This document shows, one piece after another, positions 16,282 through 24,999 of a stretch of 43,236 bases of DNA (within the stretch, counting starts at the first letter, position 1; every line of letters starts with the position of its first letter). The notes under the pieces were generated by a model. It was not told the origin of the DNA. It searched no databases and saw only the letters and a list, made by a program, of their open reading frames with translations. Position numbers and translations under genes: made by a program. The stretch is from contig CAIQDX010000005.1 of the NCBI GenBank assembly GCA_903870685.1, positions 1 to 43,236 of the forward strand, in the 5' to 3' direction. Source of the DNA: an uncultured Chitinophagaceae bacterium (lineage in GTDB: Bacteria > Bacteroidota > Bacteroidia > Chitinophagales > Chitinophagaceae).

Positions 16282-17331
16282 TTAAATGATCATCAACGCA
16301 TCACCATAACTGAAGAAACGATATTTATCTTTAATTGCTTTTTGATAAGCTTCGATTGCCAGATCGTAACCTGCAAATGCGCAACTCATAATCAACAAAC
16401 TTGTTTTTGGTAAATGAAAATTAGTTACCAAAGCATCAGCTACATTGAATTTATAAGGAGGATGAATAAAATGGTTTGTCCATCCTTCATTTGGTTTCAA
16501 TAATTTTTGAGCAGTAAAACTTGTTTCCATGGCACGCATTGTTGTTGTGCCGATACTGCAAATACGATGACCAGTTTGTTTTGCTTTATTTACAATATTG
16601 CATGCTTCTTCGGGAATGCGATAATATTCTGCATCCATTTTATGTTTGCTCAGATCTTCCACTTCAATTGGGCGGAATGTTCCCAAACCGGTATGTAGCG
16701 TTAATTCTGCAAAACGTATTCCTTTAATTTCGCAACGCTTAATTAATTCTTTACTGAAATGCAAACCGGCAGTTGGCGCTGCAACAGCGCCTTCATATTT
16801 TGCATAAACAGTTTGATAACGTTCTTTATCTTCTTCATCGGGTTTGCGTTTGATATATTTAGGCAAAGGTGTTTCGCCTAAAAATTCTAACATCTTTTTA
16901 AAACTTTCTTCATCATCATCCCATAAAAAACGAATGGTACGTCCACGGCTTGTTGTGTTGTCAATTACTTCGGCAACCAATTCTTCGTTCTCTCCAAAAT
17001 ATAATTTATTACCAACACGAATTTTTCTTGCGGGATCAACAATTACATCCCATAAACGGTTTGGTTTGTTTAATTCGCGTAATAAAAACACTTCGATCTT
17101 TGCGCCGGTCTTTTCTTTACGGCCATACATTCTTGCCGGAAATACTTTTGTGTTATTAACTACAAACACATCCTTGTCGTCGAAGTAATCGAGAATGTCG
17201 CGGAAATGTTTGTTTTCCATCTGCCCTGTTTTACGATGAACAACCATCATTCGGCTGTCTTCTCTTTTCTTGGTAGGGTTTTGGGCAATTAAATTAAGCG
17301 GAAGGTCGAAACGGAACTGTGATAATTTCAT
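16282..17331 (-). CDS. queA: S-adenosylmethionine:tRNA ribosyltransferase-isomerase
   Basis: QueA adds the ribosyl unit of SAM to preQ1 in tRNA to form epoxyqueuosine. The 349-aa protein has [14 protein letters not shown] at the start, [33 protein letters not shown] around residues 169-190, [22 protein letters not shown] and [14 protein letters not shown], all diagnostic. The gene is single, convergent with ribF behind a strong terminator, and preceded by an unusual pair of hairpins (17376-17415). Other queuosine genes are not in the window. Confidence 0.96.
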   Translation of the reverse strand: MKLSQFRFDLPLNLIAQNPTKKREDSRMMVVHRKTGQMENKHFRDILDYFDDKDVFVVNNTKVFPARMYGRKEKTGAKIEVFLLRELNKPNRLWDVIVDPARKIRVGNKLYFGENEELVAEVIDNTTSRGRTIRFLWDDDEESFKKMLEFLGETPLPKYIKRKPDEEDKERYQTVYAKYEGAVAAPTAGLHFSKELIKRCEIKGIRFAELTLHTGLGTFRPIEVEDLSKHKMDAEYYRIPEEACNIVNKAKQTGHRICSIGTTTMRAMETSFTAQKLLKPNEGWTNHFIHPPYKFNVADALVTNFHLPKTSLLIMSCAFAGYDLAIEAYQKAIKDKYRFFSYGDALMII

Positions 17332-17375
17332 GTGTCTGATCCTTTGTTTTAAATGATAGCCACATTCAGGTTGCC

Positions 17376-17415
17376 GCCGCCTTACGGGGCGACTCGCTTC
17401 ATGTTACGGCATGAA
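17376..17415 (-). promoter_or_regulatory. twin hairpins with identical hexaloop upstream of queA
   Basis: Two adjacent hairpins lie 45-85 bases upstream of the queA start. Read on the queA strand they are TTCATG-CCGTAA-CATGAA and GTCGCC-CCGTAA-GGCGGC, separated by GCGA. Both loops are CCGTAA. The second stem needs a G-U pair on this strand but would have a C-A mismatch on the other, which favours an RNA made in the queA direction. The patch is strikingly GC-rich against its surroundings. It does not resemble a preQ1 riboswitch as I know it. Confidence 0.6.
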
Positions 17416-17591
17416 TTTTTTTGAAGTGTGCGAAGGTAAGGAAACAATAGCATTACACCAATTTGATGAAAAATGACATGATAATTTCAAAGATTTTATT
17501 AAAATGATTGAAAGATTTTCGGTGTTGAGAATAAGAGTTTAATAGTTATGTAAAATTTGTGAAATGCTTCTTTAGTTGCAAGCTATTCCCC

Positions 17592-17599
17592 TAATTTTG
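17592..17599 (+). promoter_or_regulatory. -7 element TAATTTTG upstream of ccmC
   Basis: TAATTTTG fits TAnnTTTG and ends 17 bases before the ATG at 17617. The -33 box is not clear. The bases after it, GCGCCA, are the same as those after the ribF element. Confidence 0.5.
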
Positions 17600-17616
17600 C
17601 GCCACGATTGTGCGCT

Positions 17617-18333
17617 ATGCCTACAATAGCTTTACCTAAAAATGATGATATGATCAAACAAAAATGGTGGAAGATTTTAACTTTTGTTTTGTTGATTTAT
17701 ACTTGCTCAATGGGTTTTTTAGTAAAAGTGCCCACCCCTCCCGGAGTGCCATTAGGACATAGTATTCGTAACCTTTTCTTTCATGTTCCTATGTGGATAG
17801 GTATGATGGTATTGTTTTTTGTATCGTTATTCTATGCTGTAAAATTTTTACGTAATCCAAATCATTTATACGATACCTATTCTTTAGAATTTGCAAGAAC
17901 AGGAGTTGTATATGGCATTCTAGGATTAATTACTGGTTCTATTTGGGCAAGATATCAATGGGGTGCATGGTGGAGTGGTGATGCCAAGCAAAATGGCGCA
18001 GCTATTGCATTGCTGATGTATTTTGCCTATTTTGTTTTACGTGGTTCTTTGAATGATGATGAAAAGAAATCGAGGATTGGTGCAGTGTATAACATCTTTG
18101 CATTTTTTATGTTGTTTCCAACCATTTGGATATTGCCAAGATTAACTGAAAGTCTTCATCCCGGCGGACAAGGAAGTGAAGGTAATCCCGGATTAAATCC
18201 AAAAGACACTACATCTGCCATGCGAATAGTAATGTATCCTGCTTTTATTGGCTGGACTTTATTAGGCGTTTGGATCACCACTTTAAGAATCAGACTTCAA
18301 ATTTTAAAAGAAAAAAAATTATCAAATGAATAA
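17617..18333 (+). CDS. ccmC: cytochrome c biogenesis protein CcsA/CcmC family
   Basis: This is an integral membrane heme-handling protein of cytochrome c maturation. The approximately 238-aa protein has about six membrane segments, the tryptophan-rich signature ARYQWGAWWSGDAKQN (WWD-type, heme binding) near residues 123-138, and conserved His residues in HVPMWIGM and ESLHPGGQG. The size fits CcmC rather than the larger CcmF. I prefer ATG 17617; ATG 17650 (MIKQKWWK) is also possible. Its end overlaps the ccmD-like gene by 8 bases. Confidence 0.9.
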   Translation: MPTIALPKNDDMIKQKWWKILTFVLLIYTCSMGFLVKVPTPPGVPLGHSIRNLFFHVPMWIGMMVLFFVSLFYAVKFLRNPNHLYDTYSLEFARTGVVYGILGLITGSIWARYQWGAWWSGDAKQNGAAIALLMYFAYFVLRGSLNDDEKKSRIGAVYNIFAFFMLFPTIWILPRLTESLHPGGQGSEGNPGLNPKDTTSAMRIVMYPAFIGWTLLGVWITTLRIRLQILKEKKLSNE

Positions 18334-18538
18334 ATTAAAAAGAATTGTTGCAACAATTGCTCTGGCATTGATCACTGTTTTTGCACAGGCACAAAATGTT
18401 GTACCCGATAACAATGATGTGATGAAAAGTAATGGTAAAATTTATGTGGTGATGTGTGTTGTTATTGTTATTGTGTTAGGATTATTATTGTACTTAATTA
18501 ATCTTGACAGAAAGATTTCAAATCTCGAAAAAGAATAA
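18326..18538 (+). CDS. CcmD-like small membrane protein
   Basis: The 70-aa protein has an N-terminal signal-like segment (residues 4-22, ending AQAQ) and a single membrane helix at about 42-60, followed by a short charged tail, NLDRKISNLEKE. Its overlap with ccmC and the topology match CcmD, which helps release holo-CcmE from CcmC. Sequence conservation in CcmD is weak, so the call leans on context. Confidence 0.8.
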   Translation: MNKLKRIVATIALALITVFAQAQNVVPDNNDVMKSNGKIYVVMCVVIVIVLGLLLYLINLDRKISNLEKE

Positions 18539-18540
18539 AA

Positions 18541-18612
18541 TAAAGTACGAAGTACCAGGTTAGAAGTACGAACTAAAAACTTCTACTTGATACTTCGTAC
18601 TTCTAACTTTTT
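18541..18612. repeat. inverted heptad array, unit AGTACGA / CTTCGTA
   Basis: Ten 7-bp units in a row: four of AGTACGA type on one side and their reverse complement type (ACTTCTA, CTTGATA, CTTCGTA, CTTCTAA) on the other. The halves can fold on each other. The array starts 3 bases after the ccmD stop codon and ends about 48 bases before the glutamate dehydrogenase start. Confidence 0.8.
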
Positions 18613-18659
18613 ATATCGATTGTTTCTATATTGAACATTAAAACACAAATAAGATTGTT

Positions 18660-20078
18660 ATGTCAAATCAACAGTACAGTTTCTTCGAAAGCGTAGAAAA
18701 AAGTTTTGATAAAGCTGCAAAATTTACCAAGTGGGATAAGGGTTTGCTCGAACAGATCAAAGCATGCAACAGTATTTACAGCATGAAGTTTCCTGTAAAA
18801 ATGGATGATGGTAGAATTGAAGTTATTGAAGCTTATCGAATTCAACATTCGCAACACAAAACACCCTGTAAAGGTGGTATTCGTTTTAGTTTAGCAGTAA
18901 ATCAGGATGAAGTAATGGCGTTGGCAAGTTTAATGACTTACAAATGTGCTATCGTTAATGTTCCATTTGGTGGTGCAAAAGGCGGCATTAAAATTAGTCC
19001 CCGCGATCACAGCACATACGAATTAGAAAAAATTACTCGTCGTTATACAGCCGAATTAGTAAAGAAAAATTTCATTGGCCCCGGTATTGACGTTCCTGCA
19101 CCCGATTATGGAACAGGCGAAAGAGAAATGTCTTGGATCGTTGATACTTATCAATCATTAAAACCAGGAGAGATTGATGCAGCAGGTTGTGTTACAGGAA
19201 AACCAATTTCACAAGGTGGCGTAAATGGTCGCAGAGAAGCAACAGGTCTTGGCGTTTTCTTTGGCATCCGTGAAGTATGTAATATTCCTGAATTGATGAA
19301 GAAGACAGGATTAACTCCTGGTGTTGTTGGAAAGTCAGTGGTAGTGCAGGGTTTAGGAAATGTTGGATTTTATACTGCAAAATTTTTCCGTCAAGGCGGT
19401 GCAAAAATTATTGCCATTGCTGAATATGAAGGTGCCATTTATAATGCTGCCGGATTGAATGAAGAAGAAGTATTTGCTCATAGAAAATCAACCGGTTCAA
19501 TTTTAAATTTTCCCGGTGCAACTAATATTGTAAACAGTGGCGATGCATTAGAATTAGAATGCGATATTTTAATTCCTGCTGCATTAGAAAATGTTATCAA
19601 TGGAACAAATGCGAATAAGGTAAAAGCAAAAATTATTGGCGAAGCTGCTAATGGTCCGTTAACTCCCGAAGCAGATGAAATATTTGCTGCAAAAGGTATT
19701 TTAGTTGTTCCAGATATGTATTTAAATGCTGGTGGTGTAACTGTTTCTTATTTCGAGTGGTTGAAAAATTTAAGTCATGTTCGTTATGGAAGAATGGAAA
19801 AAAGATTTACTGAAAATATGAACACACATATTTTAAGTCAGATTGAAAATTTGACTGATAAAAAAGTTACACCTTCAGAACGTAATTTTATTATGCATGG
19901 TGCAGATGAAATTGATCTGGTACATAGCGGACTGGAAGAAACAATGATCTCTTCAACAAGAGAAATTGTAGATATATGGCATTCAAATCCAGCAATCCCC
20001 GATATGCGAACAGCAGCGTATGTTTGCGCTATTAACAAGGTTGCTATTTCTTATGTTGAATTAGGAATTTTCCCTTAA
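18660..20078 (+). CDS. Glu/Leu/Phe/Val dehydrogenase (glutamate dehydrogenase)
   Basis: It interconverts glutamate and 2-oxoglutarate plus ammonia. The 472-aa protein carries KGGIRFSLAVNQDEVMALA, YKCAIVNVPFGGAKGGI near residues 98-114 (catalytic Lys in the GGAKGGI stretch), DVPAPDYGTGEREM and the Rossmann motif VVQGLGNVGFYTA near 228-240. It belongs to the NAD(P)-dependent ELFV family; the cofactor preference cannot be read safely. The length is slightly above the usual 410-450 aa. Terminated by the hairpin at 20098-20130. Confidence 0.93.
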   Translation: MSNQQYSFFESVEKSFDKAAKFTKWDKGLLEQIKACNSIYSMKFPVKMDDGRIEVIEAYRIQHSQHKTPCKGGIRFSLAVNQDEVMALASLMTYKCAIVNVPFGGAKGGIKISPRDHSTYELEKITRRYTAELVKKNFIGPGIDVPAPDYGTGEREMSWIVDTYQSLKPGEIDAAGCVTGKPISQGGVNGRREATGLGVFFGIREVCNIPELMKKTGLTPGVVGKSVVVQGLGNVGFYTAKFFRQGGAKIIAIAEYEGAIYNAAGLNEEEVFAHRKSTGSILNFPGATNIVNSGDALELECDILIPAALENVINGTNANKVKAKIIGEAANGPLTPEADEIFAAKGILVVPDMYLNAGGVTVSYFEWLKNLSHVRYGRMEKRFTENMNTHILSQIENLTDKKVTPSERNFIMHGADEIDLVHSGLEETMISSTREIVDIWHSNPAIPDMRTAAYVCAINKVAISYVELGIFP

Positions 20079-20097
20079 TAAAAATTAATTTCAAAAT

Positions 20098-20130
20098 AAA
20101 AAAGACCGTTTCAATGAAGCGGTCTTTTTT
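20098..20130. terminator. bidirectional terminator after glutamate dehydrogenase
   Basis: AAAAAAGACCG pairs with CGGTCTTTTTT across an 11-base loop, between two convergent genes. Confidence 0.9.
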
Positions 20131-20132
20131 AT

Positions 20133-20567
20133 TTATATAAAATCCGGAATAGAATCAATCTCATTTGCTTTTCCATCAGCAATATTCCATGCATGAATAT
20201 TTGTGCCGTTGGTGATGATGAGGTAATCTACTTTCATCACCATATTATATCTTAGTATTTGTTCAATCGTGTTTTCATTTAATGCAACATTCATCTCTTT
20301 GCATTCAACGATCATCCAGGGTTTATCATTTTTATAAACAACAATATCGCAACGCTTTTTCAGATCATTCAATTTAATTTCTTTCTCGATGGCAATTAAA
20401 GTAGCAGGATATTTTTTTGAGAGAATTAAATATTGCAAAAAATTTTGCCGAACCCATTCTTCAGGAGTCAGTCGCAGCCATTGTTTGCGCACTTCATCAA
20501 AAATGAATTCTTTATCGTCTTCTTTCTTAAAACGAAATTCATGTTTTGGATAAATGATTGTAATCAT
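20133..20567 (-). CDS. HsdR N-terminal-type nuclease domain protein
   Basis: This is a protein of about 144 aa consisting only of the type I restriction enzyme R-protein N-terminal (HSDR_N_2-like) domain. The PD-(D/E)XK core is intact: D74 in RCDIVVYKN and E88-x-K90 in VECKE, with upstream VRQNFLQYLI helical. No helicase domain or hsdM/hsdS genes are present, so this is a stand-alone family common in Bacteroidota rather than a restriction enzyme subunit. I chose the ATG at 20567; the frame is open 17 codons further upstream but those residues look non-conserved. Confidence 0.85.
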   Translation of the reverse strand: MITIIYPKHEFRFKKEDDKEFIFDEVRKQWLRLTPEEWVRQNFLQYLILSKKYPATLIAIEKEIKLNDLKKRCDIVVYKNDKPWMIVECKEMNVALNENTIEQILRYNMVMKVDYLIITNGTNIHAWNIADGKANEIDSIPDFI

Positions 20568-20627
20568 GACGATAAAAGTAAATTGTTTATTTTTACCAAT
20601 TAAGAAAAACGAACACAAAGAAGAATT

Positions 20628-21398
20628 ATGAAAACAAAACTAGAAATCATTAATAATTGGTTGCCGAGATATACCGGTGAAAGTTTAGAAAATTTTGGAG
20701 AATATGTGTTGCTCACAAACTTCGGAAATTATGTAGACATGTTTGCAAAATGGAATAAAGTAAAAGTCATTGGAAAAGACAGACCTTTTCAATGTGCAAC
20801 TGCAAACGGTATAACCATTATTAATTTTGGAATGGGAAGTCCCGGTGCTGCAACAGTTATGGATTTACTTGCAGCAATTCAACCAAAAGCAGTTTTATTT
20901 TTGGGTAAATGTGGCGGATTAAAAAAGAGAAATAAACTTGGCGATTTAATTTTACCAATCGCCGCCATTCGTGGCGAGGGAACATCGAACGATTACTTTC
21001 CACCCGAAGTGCCTGCCCTGCCTGCATTTGCTTTGCAGAAAGCTATTTCAACAACTATCCGCGATTATAAAGTTAATTACTGGACCGGAACTGTTTATAC
21101 CACCAACCGCCGTGTTTGGGAACACGATGAAGCATTTAAATCTTACCTCACAAAAATTCGTGCTTATGCGGTTGATATGGAAACAGCAACCATTTTTGCT
21201 GTTGGTTTTTTTAATCATATTCCAACTGGTGCATTGTTGTTAGTGAGTGATTCGCCCATGGTACCAGATGGTGTAAAAACAGAAGCCAGTGATAAAAAAG
21301 TAACTACCGATTTTGTTGAACGACATTTAAAAATAGGTATTGATTCTTTAAAACAACTCATCAACAAAGGAATGACCGTAAGGCATTTGAAGTTTTAA
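20628..21398 (+). CDS. amn: AMP nucleosidase
   Basis: It splits AMP into adenine and ribose-5-phosphate. The 256-aa protein is the short Bacteroidota form related to the MTA/PNP phosphorylase fold: NFGMGSPGAATVMDLL near residues 66-81, VLFLGKCGGLK near 88-98, and AYAVDMETATIFAVGF near 183-198, where the Glu in DMETA binds the ribose. GDLILPIAAIRGEG is also typical. It is divergent from the HsdR-N gene and followed by a pair of inverted dispersed elements. Confidence 0.9.
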   Translation: MKTKLEIINNWLPRYTGESLENFGEYVLLTNFGNYVDMFAKWNKVKVIGKDRPFQCATANGITIINFGMGSPGAATVMDLLAAIQPKAVLFLGKCGGLKKRNKLGDLILPIAAIRGEGTSNDYFPPEVPALPAFALQKAISTTIRDYKVNYWTGTVYTTNRRVWEHDEAFKSYLTKIRAYAVDMETATIFAVGFFNHIPTGALLLVSDSPMVPDGVKTEASDKKVTTDFVERHLKIGIDSLKQLINKGMTVRHLKF

Positions 21399-21399
21399 T

Positions 21400-21465
21400 T
21401 TTTTTGTTGACGAGCTTTTGTATTTCATGGCATCAACTGTTGCGTCGCACACTTCAACTGTTGAA
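21400..21465 (-). repeat. dispersed intergenic element, core GTGCGACGCAAC (copy 3, reverse)
   Basis: It starts 2 bases after the amn stop codon. Read on the minus strand: AGTGTGCGACGCAACAGTTG, then GAAATACAAAAGCTCGTCAA and an A tail. It is followed head to head by copy 4. Confidence 0.88.
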
Positions 21466-21474
21466 TATATAATT

Positions 21475-21542
21475 TTGCGTACAAGAGTGCAACGCAACCA
21501 CAGCCACATTTTTATTCATCGCCGGCAACAAAAAATAAAATA
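21475..21542 (+). repeat. dispersed intergenic element (copy 4, one mismatch in the core)
   Basis: The core here is GTGCAACGCAAC inside GCGTACAAGAGTGCAACGCA, followed by CCGGCAACAAAAAATAAAA. With copy 3 it forms an inverted pair between amn and the convergent parC. Confidence 0.8.
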
Positions 21543-21546
21543 AATT

Positions 21547-24063
21547 TTATTCAAACAATTCAGGTTGTTTATTTTCATCTTTTGGTTTGGGTTCCCATGC
21601 CATTTCAATGCTCTTGCTAAAGTCCATAAGCTTTGCTCCCACTGCTTTCCAGCCCATCACTTCCACCATCTTTGCAATTTTAAACTTAGCACTCCGCACC
21701 TGTGCGCCACGACCAGTATGTACAGTTAATATCGGTTCTTCCTCAGTTGTAGCGGCAAATAAAATATTCCCATCACCTTCTTTAATAAATAAAAATTTAT
21801 TATTGAGCGTGGTGGTTTCTATTTTAAAACGCTTAACATTAAATTGAAGTTTATCGTTGTCTTTATAAACCGCTGTAATTGTTTTTTCGGGACTAAATTT
21901 TTCAATTAATAAAATTTTGTCTCCATCAAACCTTTGTGTCTCTTCGGTGTTCGTTAATTCATAATTACCATCATTATAAATTACCAATAAATTTTCATCT
22001 TCAAAACTGCCGAGAAAAATTCCTTTTTCTTCTGTATTCAATCTGCCGAATTTATTATCGAACCATAATTTTCTTCCGGCTAAAGTACTTTTACCTGCTT
22101 CTTTAAACCGCACTGTTTTAATTGGATATTTTGTAACAATATTACCCTGACTGTTTCTTCCTTTAATTTCTAATTCTTCAAAATAATATTCGAGTTCTTT
22201 AATTCTTGCAGAACAATTCGGGCTCAACACAATTTTTAAAACCTCCGCTTCACCATTTGGATTGGCAGAAAAATAATGCACTCGGCTTTTATCACTTCCT
22301 TTTGTAAGATCATATTCTTTATCACGAGTTACACCGGTAACATTAAAACGCTTCGCATAATTAACACCAGTTGTACCATCGGCATAGATCATGTTGTAAG
22401 TGGTGCGTTCATCACTTTTTCTAAAAATAGCAACATGTAAAATATCTTTTCCAATAAAAGTTTTGTCTTCTACTTTCACCACTTTCATGATGCCACGTTT
22501 TGTAAATGCTATTATATCATCCATGTCCGAACAATCAAACAACAATTCATCTTTCTTTAAACTCATTCCAATGAAACCTTCGTCACGATTGACATACAGC
22601 TTGGTGTTAGCAATCGCTATTTGTTGAATTTTAATAGTATCAAATTGCCTGATCTCTGTTTTTCTTTCTCTGCCCTTGCCATATTTCTTTAATAAATTTT
22701 CAAAATATGCAACAGCAAAATCAGTCAAATGTTCCAGATCAAATTTTACTTGTTTAATATCTGCCTCAATGGATTTTATCTGTTCATTCAGTTCATCAAT
22801 ATCCAATTTATAAATTCTTCGAACAGGTTTTTCTGTCAACTTCAACACATCTTCTCTTGCAATTTCTCGTTTAAATAATTTTTTGAAAGGAATAAATGCA
22901 TCTTCAATGGCTTGCAAAACCTTATCCCAACTATCATGTTTCTTTTCTAACTCTTTATAAATTTTTTCTTCGAAGAATATTTTTTCTAAAGAAGTGTAAT
23001 GCCATTTATCTTCTAACTCACCTAACTTAATTTCCAATTCACGTTGTAATAAATATTTTGTTTTATCAACACTCGATTTTAATAAGTCGGTTGCAGTTAC
23101 AAACCGTGGTTTATGATCGTCAATGATACAAACATTGGGCGAAATACTTACTTCGCAATCAGTAAAAGCATACAATGCATCAATAGTTATATCGGGCGAA
23201 ATACCTGCTGCCAGGTCAACTTGTATTTCAATATTTGCGCCGGTAAATTCTGTTAGTTTTTTGATCTTTATTTTACCATTATCATTGGCTTTGGTAATAC
23301 TTTCGCAAAGCTGTGAAACCGTTACGCCGTAAGGCACATCTCGGATGATCAATGATTTTTTATCGAGCTCTTCAATCCTGCAACGCACTTTAATTTTACC
23401 ACCGCGTTCGCCATCATTATAATTGGTGACATCAACCATTCCGCCCGTTTGAAAATCGGGAAACAATTCAAATCTTCTTCCTTTCAAATACTTTATTGAT
23501 GCATCAATTATTTCACAAAAATTATGTGGTAAAATTTTAGTTGATAAGCCAACTGCAATGCCATCTGCACCTTGTGCCAATAACAATGGAAATTTCATTG
23601 GCAAGACAATCGGTTCATTTTTTCTACCATCATAACTTAATTGCCATTCAGTAGTTTTTGCATTGAATGCAACTTCCAAAGCAAACTTCGATAATCGTGC
23701 TTCAATGTAACGCGGTGCTGCAGCTTCATCTCCTGTTCTCGAATCGCCCCAATTACCTTGCGTATCAATCAACAAATCTTTTTGTCCGAGATTTACCAAC
23801 GCATCACCAATGCTTGCATCGCCATGAGGATGGTATTGCATCGATTGACCAATGATGTTCGCCACTTTATTATAACGACCATCATCCATTTCTTTCATCG
23901 CGTGCAAAATGCGGCGCTGCACGGGTTTCAGCCCATCTTCAACTGCCGGGACAGCACGTTCTAAAATAACATAAGATGCATACTCCAAGAACCAATTTTT
24001 ATATTGGCCCTGCACACCGCTTTCGTTTTCGTAAACCTTATTATCAATTTTTTCTTTCGCCAC
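21547..24063 (-). CDS. parC: DNA topoisomerase IV subunit A (ParC)
   Basis: This is the DNA-cleaving subunit of a type IIA topoisomerase. The 838-aa protein has YASYVILERAVPAVEDGLKP near residues 28-47, the QMHPHG-like MQYHPHGDASIGDALV near 75-90, and catalytic Tyr119 in AAAPRYIEARLS. The C-terminal half contains coiled coil and beta-propeller-like stretches without a clear GyrA box. Pairing with the neighbouring 626-aa ParE-type subunit favours topoisomerase IV over gyrase. The upstream flank is a dispersed repeat (copy 5). Confidence 0.93.
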   Translation of the reverse strand: MAKEKIDNKVYENESGVQGQYKNWFLEYASYVILERAVPAVEDGLKPVQRRILHAMKEMDDGRYNKVANIIGQSMQYHPHGDASIGDALVNLGQKDLLIDTQGNWGDSRTGDEAAAPRYIEARLSKFALEVAFNAKTTEWQLSYDGRKNEPIVLPMKFPLLLAQGADGIAVGLSTKILPHNFCEIIDASIKYLKGRRFELFPDFQTGGMVDVTNYNDGERGGKIKVRCRIEELDKKSLIIRDVPYGVTVSQLCESITKANDNGKIKIKKLTEFTGANIEIQVDLAAGISPDITIDALYAFTDCEVSISPNVCIIDDHKPRFVTATDLLKSSVDKTKYLLQRELEIKLGELEDKWHYTSLEKIFFEEKIYKELEKKHDSWDKVLQAIEDAFIPFKKLFKREIAREDVLKLTEKPVRRIYKLDIDELNEQIKSIEADIKQVKFDLEHLTDFAVAYFENLLKKYGKGRERKTEIRQFDTIKIQQIAIANTKLYVNRDEGFIGMSLKKDELLFDCSDMDDIIAFTKRGIMKVVKVEDKTFIGKDILHVAIFRKSDERTTYNMIYADGTTGVNYAKRFNVTGVTRDKEYDLTKGSDKSRVHYFSANPNGEAEVLKIVLSPNCSARIKELEYYFEELEIKGRNSQGNIVTKYPIKTVRFKEAGKSTLAGRKLWFDNKFGRLNTEEKGIFLGSFEDENLLVIYNDGNYELTNTEETQRFDGDKILLIEKFSPEKTITAVYKDNDKLQFNVKRFKIETTTLNNKFLFIKEGDGNILFAATTEEEPILTVHTGRGAQVRSAKFKIAKMVEVMGWKAVGAKLMDFSKSIEMAWEPKPKDENKQPELFE

Positions 24064-24071
24064 TTTCTATA

Positions 24072-24150
24072 ATTATTTTTTTAACCGGCTTTTGTATTTC
24101 AATATAACTTTTGTTGCGTCGCACTCTTGTACGCTTTGTTCTTTATTCAG
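24072..24150 (-). repeat. dispersed intergenic element, core GTGCGACGCAAC (copy 5, reverse)
   Basis: It fills the whole gap between the DUF1835 gene and parC. Its outer end overlaps the last codons of the DUF1835 gene and the A-rich end lies 8 bases from the parC start. Order of blocks: CTGAATAAAGAACAAAGCG, TACAAGAGTGCGACGCAAC, then ATTGAAATACAAAAGCCGGT. Confidence 0.9.
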
Positions 24151-24958
24151 CAACAGCAGCTAATTTTATTTCAACTTCTTTCCAACCTTTTTCCCAATCG
24201 CCCTGCATTTCTATCTTTCCTTCTTCAATTAATTTTTTAATTCGCCACACTAAAAACACATCCCCTGTCGGAATTTTTATTTTAGAAAACATGGTATGAA
24301 ATACTTTCGTCAACTTCTGAAACTCAGCAGTAACGGCACTTTGCACATCTTTATCATAAAACGATTCTTCTTTACCAACTATCTTTTTTCCACCTTCTAA
24401 AATTCTTACAATTGCATTTTCGTTGCACAATTTTTTCCATTCATCAGGATCTAATTCAAACTCACTCAAAGTAATTTGACGCGCTAATTTTTTTGCTTTC
24501 AAGAATTCTTTGGGTTGAATCTCACTTAAATGAGTTGGGTAAAAAATATTTCCTTTCTCATTTATGAAAGGCAAATTATTCAAATACAAAACCTGTATTC
24601 TTCCCTGATAATTTTTCAACTGACTCATCAACCAATAATAGCCACAAACATCGTGTTGATTTTGTCCCATCCAGATCCAAACGGTTTCTTCAACATTATC
24701 ATCTAATATTTTTAATAAATGATGAACCGTTAATTTATCATCCACAATAGTTAATTGTTCTTCATAAGGTGAATGTTGCAATAATTCTTTCCACCAATCC
24801 CTGCGTTGCTGATAACCGTATTCATCATAAATATCTATCACCGAACCAACCGCATAATCATCTTTTATTTCAATGATATTGCCTTTCAAATTTTCATCCA
24901 ATTCAAATGCTTTGCTTAGTGCATCTATGTTTGCTGTTTCAAAAACTATATGTATCAT
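24143..24958 (-). CDS. DUF1835 domain-containing protein
   Basis: The 271-aa protein starts MIHIVFETANIDALSKAF, a nucleotide-fold-like N-terminus of the DUF1835 type. WIWMGQNQHDVCGYYWLMSQL lies near residues 93-113 and fits the DUF1835 core. A C-terminal part (about 160-271) is more variable and helical. No function is known to me for the family. It sits between parE/four-helix-bundle and parC on the same strand. The last residues and stop fall at the edge of a dispersed repeat. Confidence 0.85.
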   Translation of the reverse strand: MIHIVFETANIDALSKAFELDENLKGNIIEIKDDYAVGSVIDIYDEYGYQQRRDWWKELLQHSPYEEQLTIVDDKLTVHHLLKILDDNVEETVWIWMGQNQHDVCGYYWLMSQLKNYQGRIQVLYLNNLPFINEKGNIFYPTHLSEIQPKEFLKAKKLARQITLSEFELDPDEWKKLCNENAIVRILEGGKKIVGKEESFYDKDVQSAVTAEFQKLTKVFHTMFSKIKIPTGDVFLVWRIKKLIEEGKIEMQGDWEKGWKEVEIKLAAVAE

Positions 24959-24959
24959 T

Positions 24960-24999
24960 TTATTAATTAAGAATTAAAAATTAGTAATTAAGAATTATT
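24960..24999. repeat. AT-rich heptad array at the 3' edge of the four-helix-bundle gene
   Basis: Units AATTAAG, AATTAAA, AATTAGT, AATTAAG, AATTATT with period 7. It supplies the stop codon of the four-helix-bundle gene and ends at the DUF1835 start. Its near reverse complement lies at 25344-25371, so the two bracket the gene as imperfect inverted repeats. Confidence 0.75.

Noticed and set aside
16844-17188. 114-residue open frame on the plus strand inside queA
   Set aside because: Antisense to conserved queA sequence and rich in Ser/Leu/Thr.
17332-17430. preQ1 riboswitch upstream of queA
   Set aside because: The twin hairpins lack the A-rich tail and the pseudoknot pattern of known preQ1 classes; kept as a separate unexplained structure.
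20133-20567. Type I restriction-modification system
   Set aside because: Only the nuclease-like N-terminal domain is present; there is no helicase part and no hsdM or hsdS.
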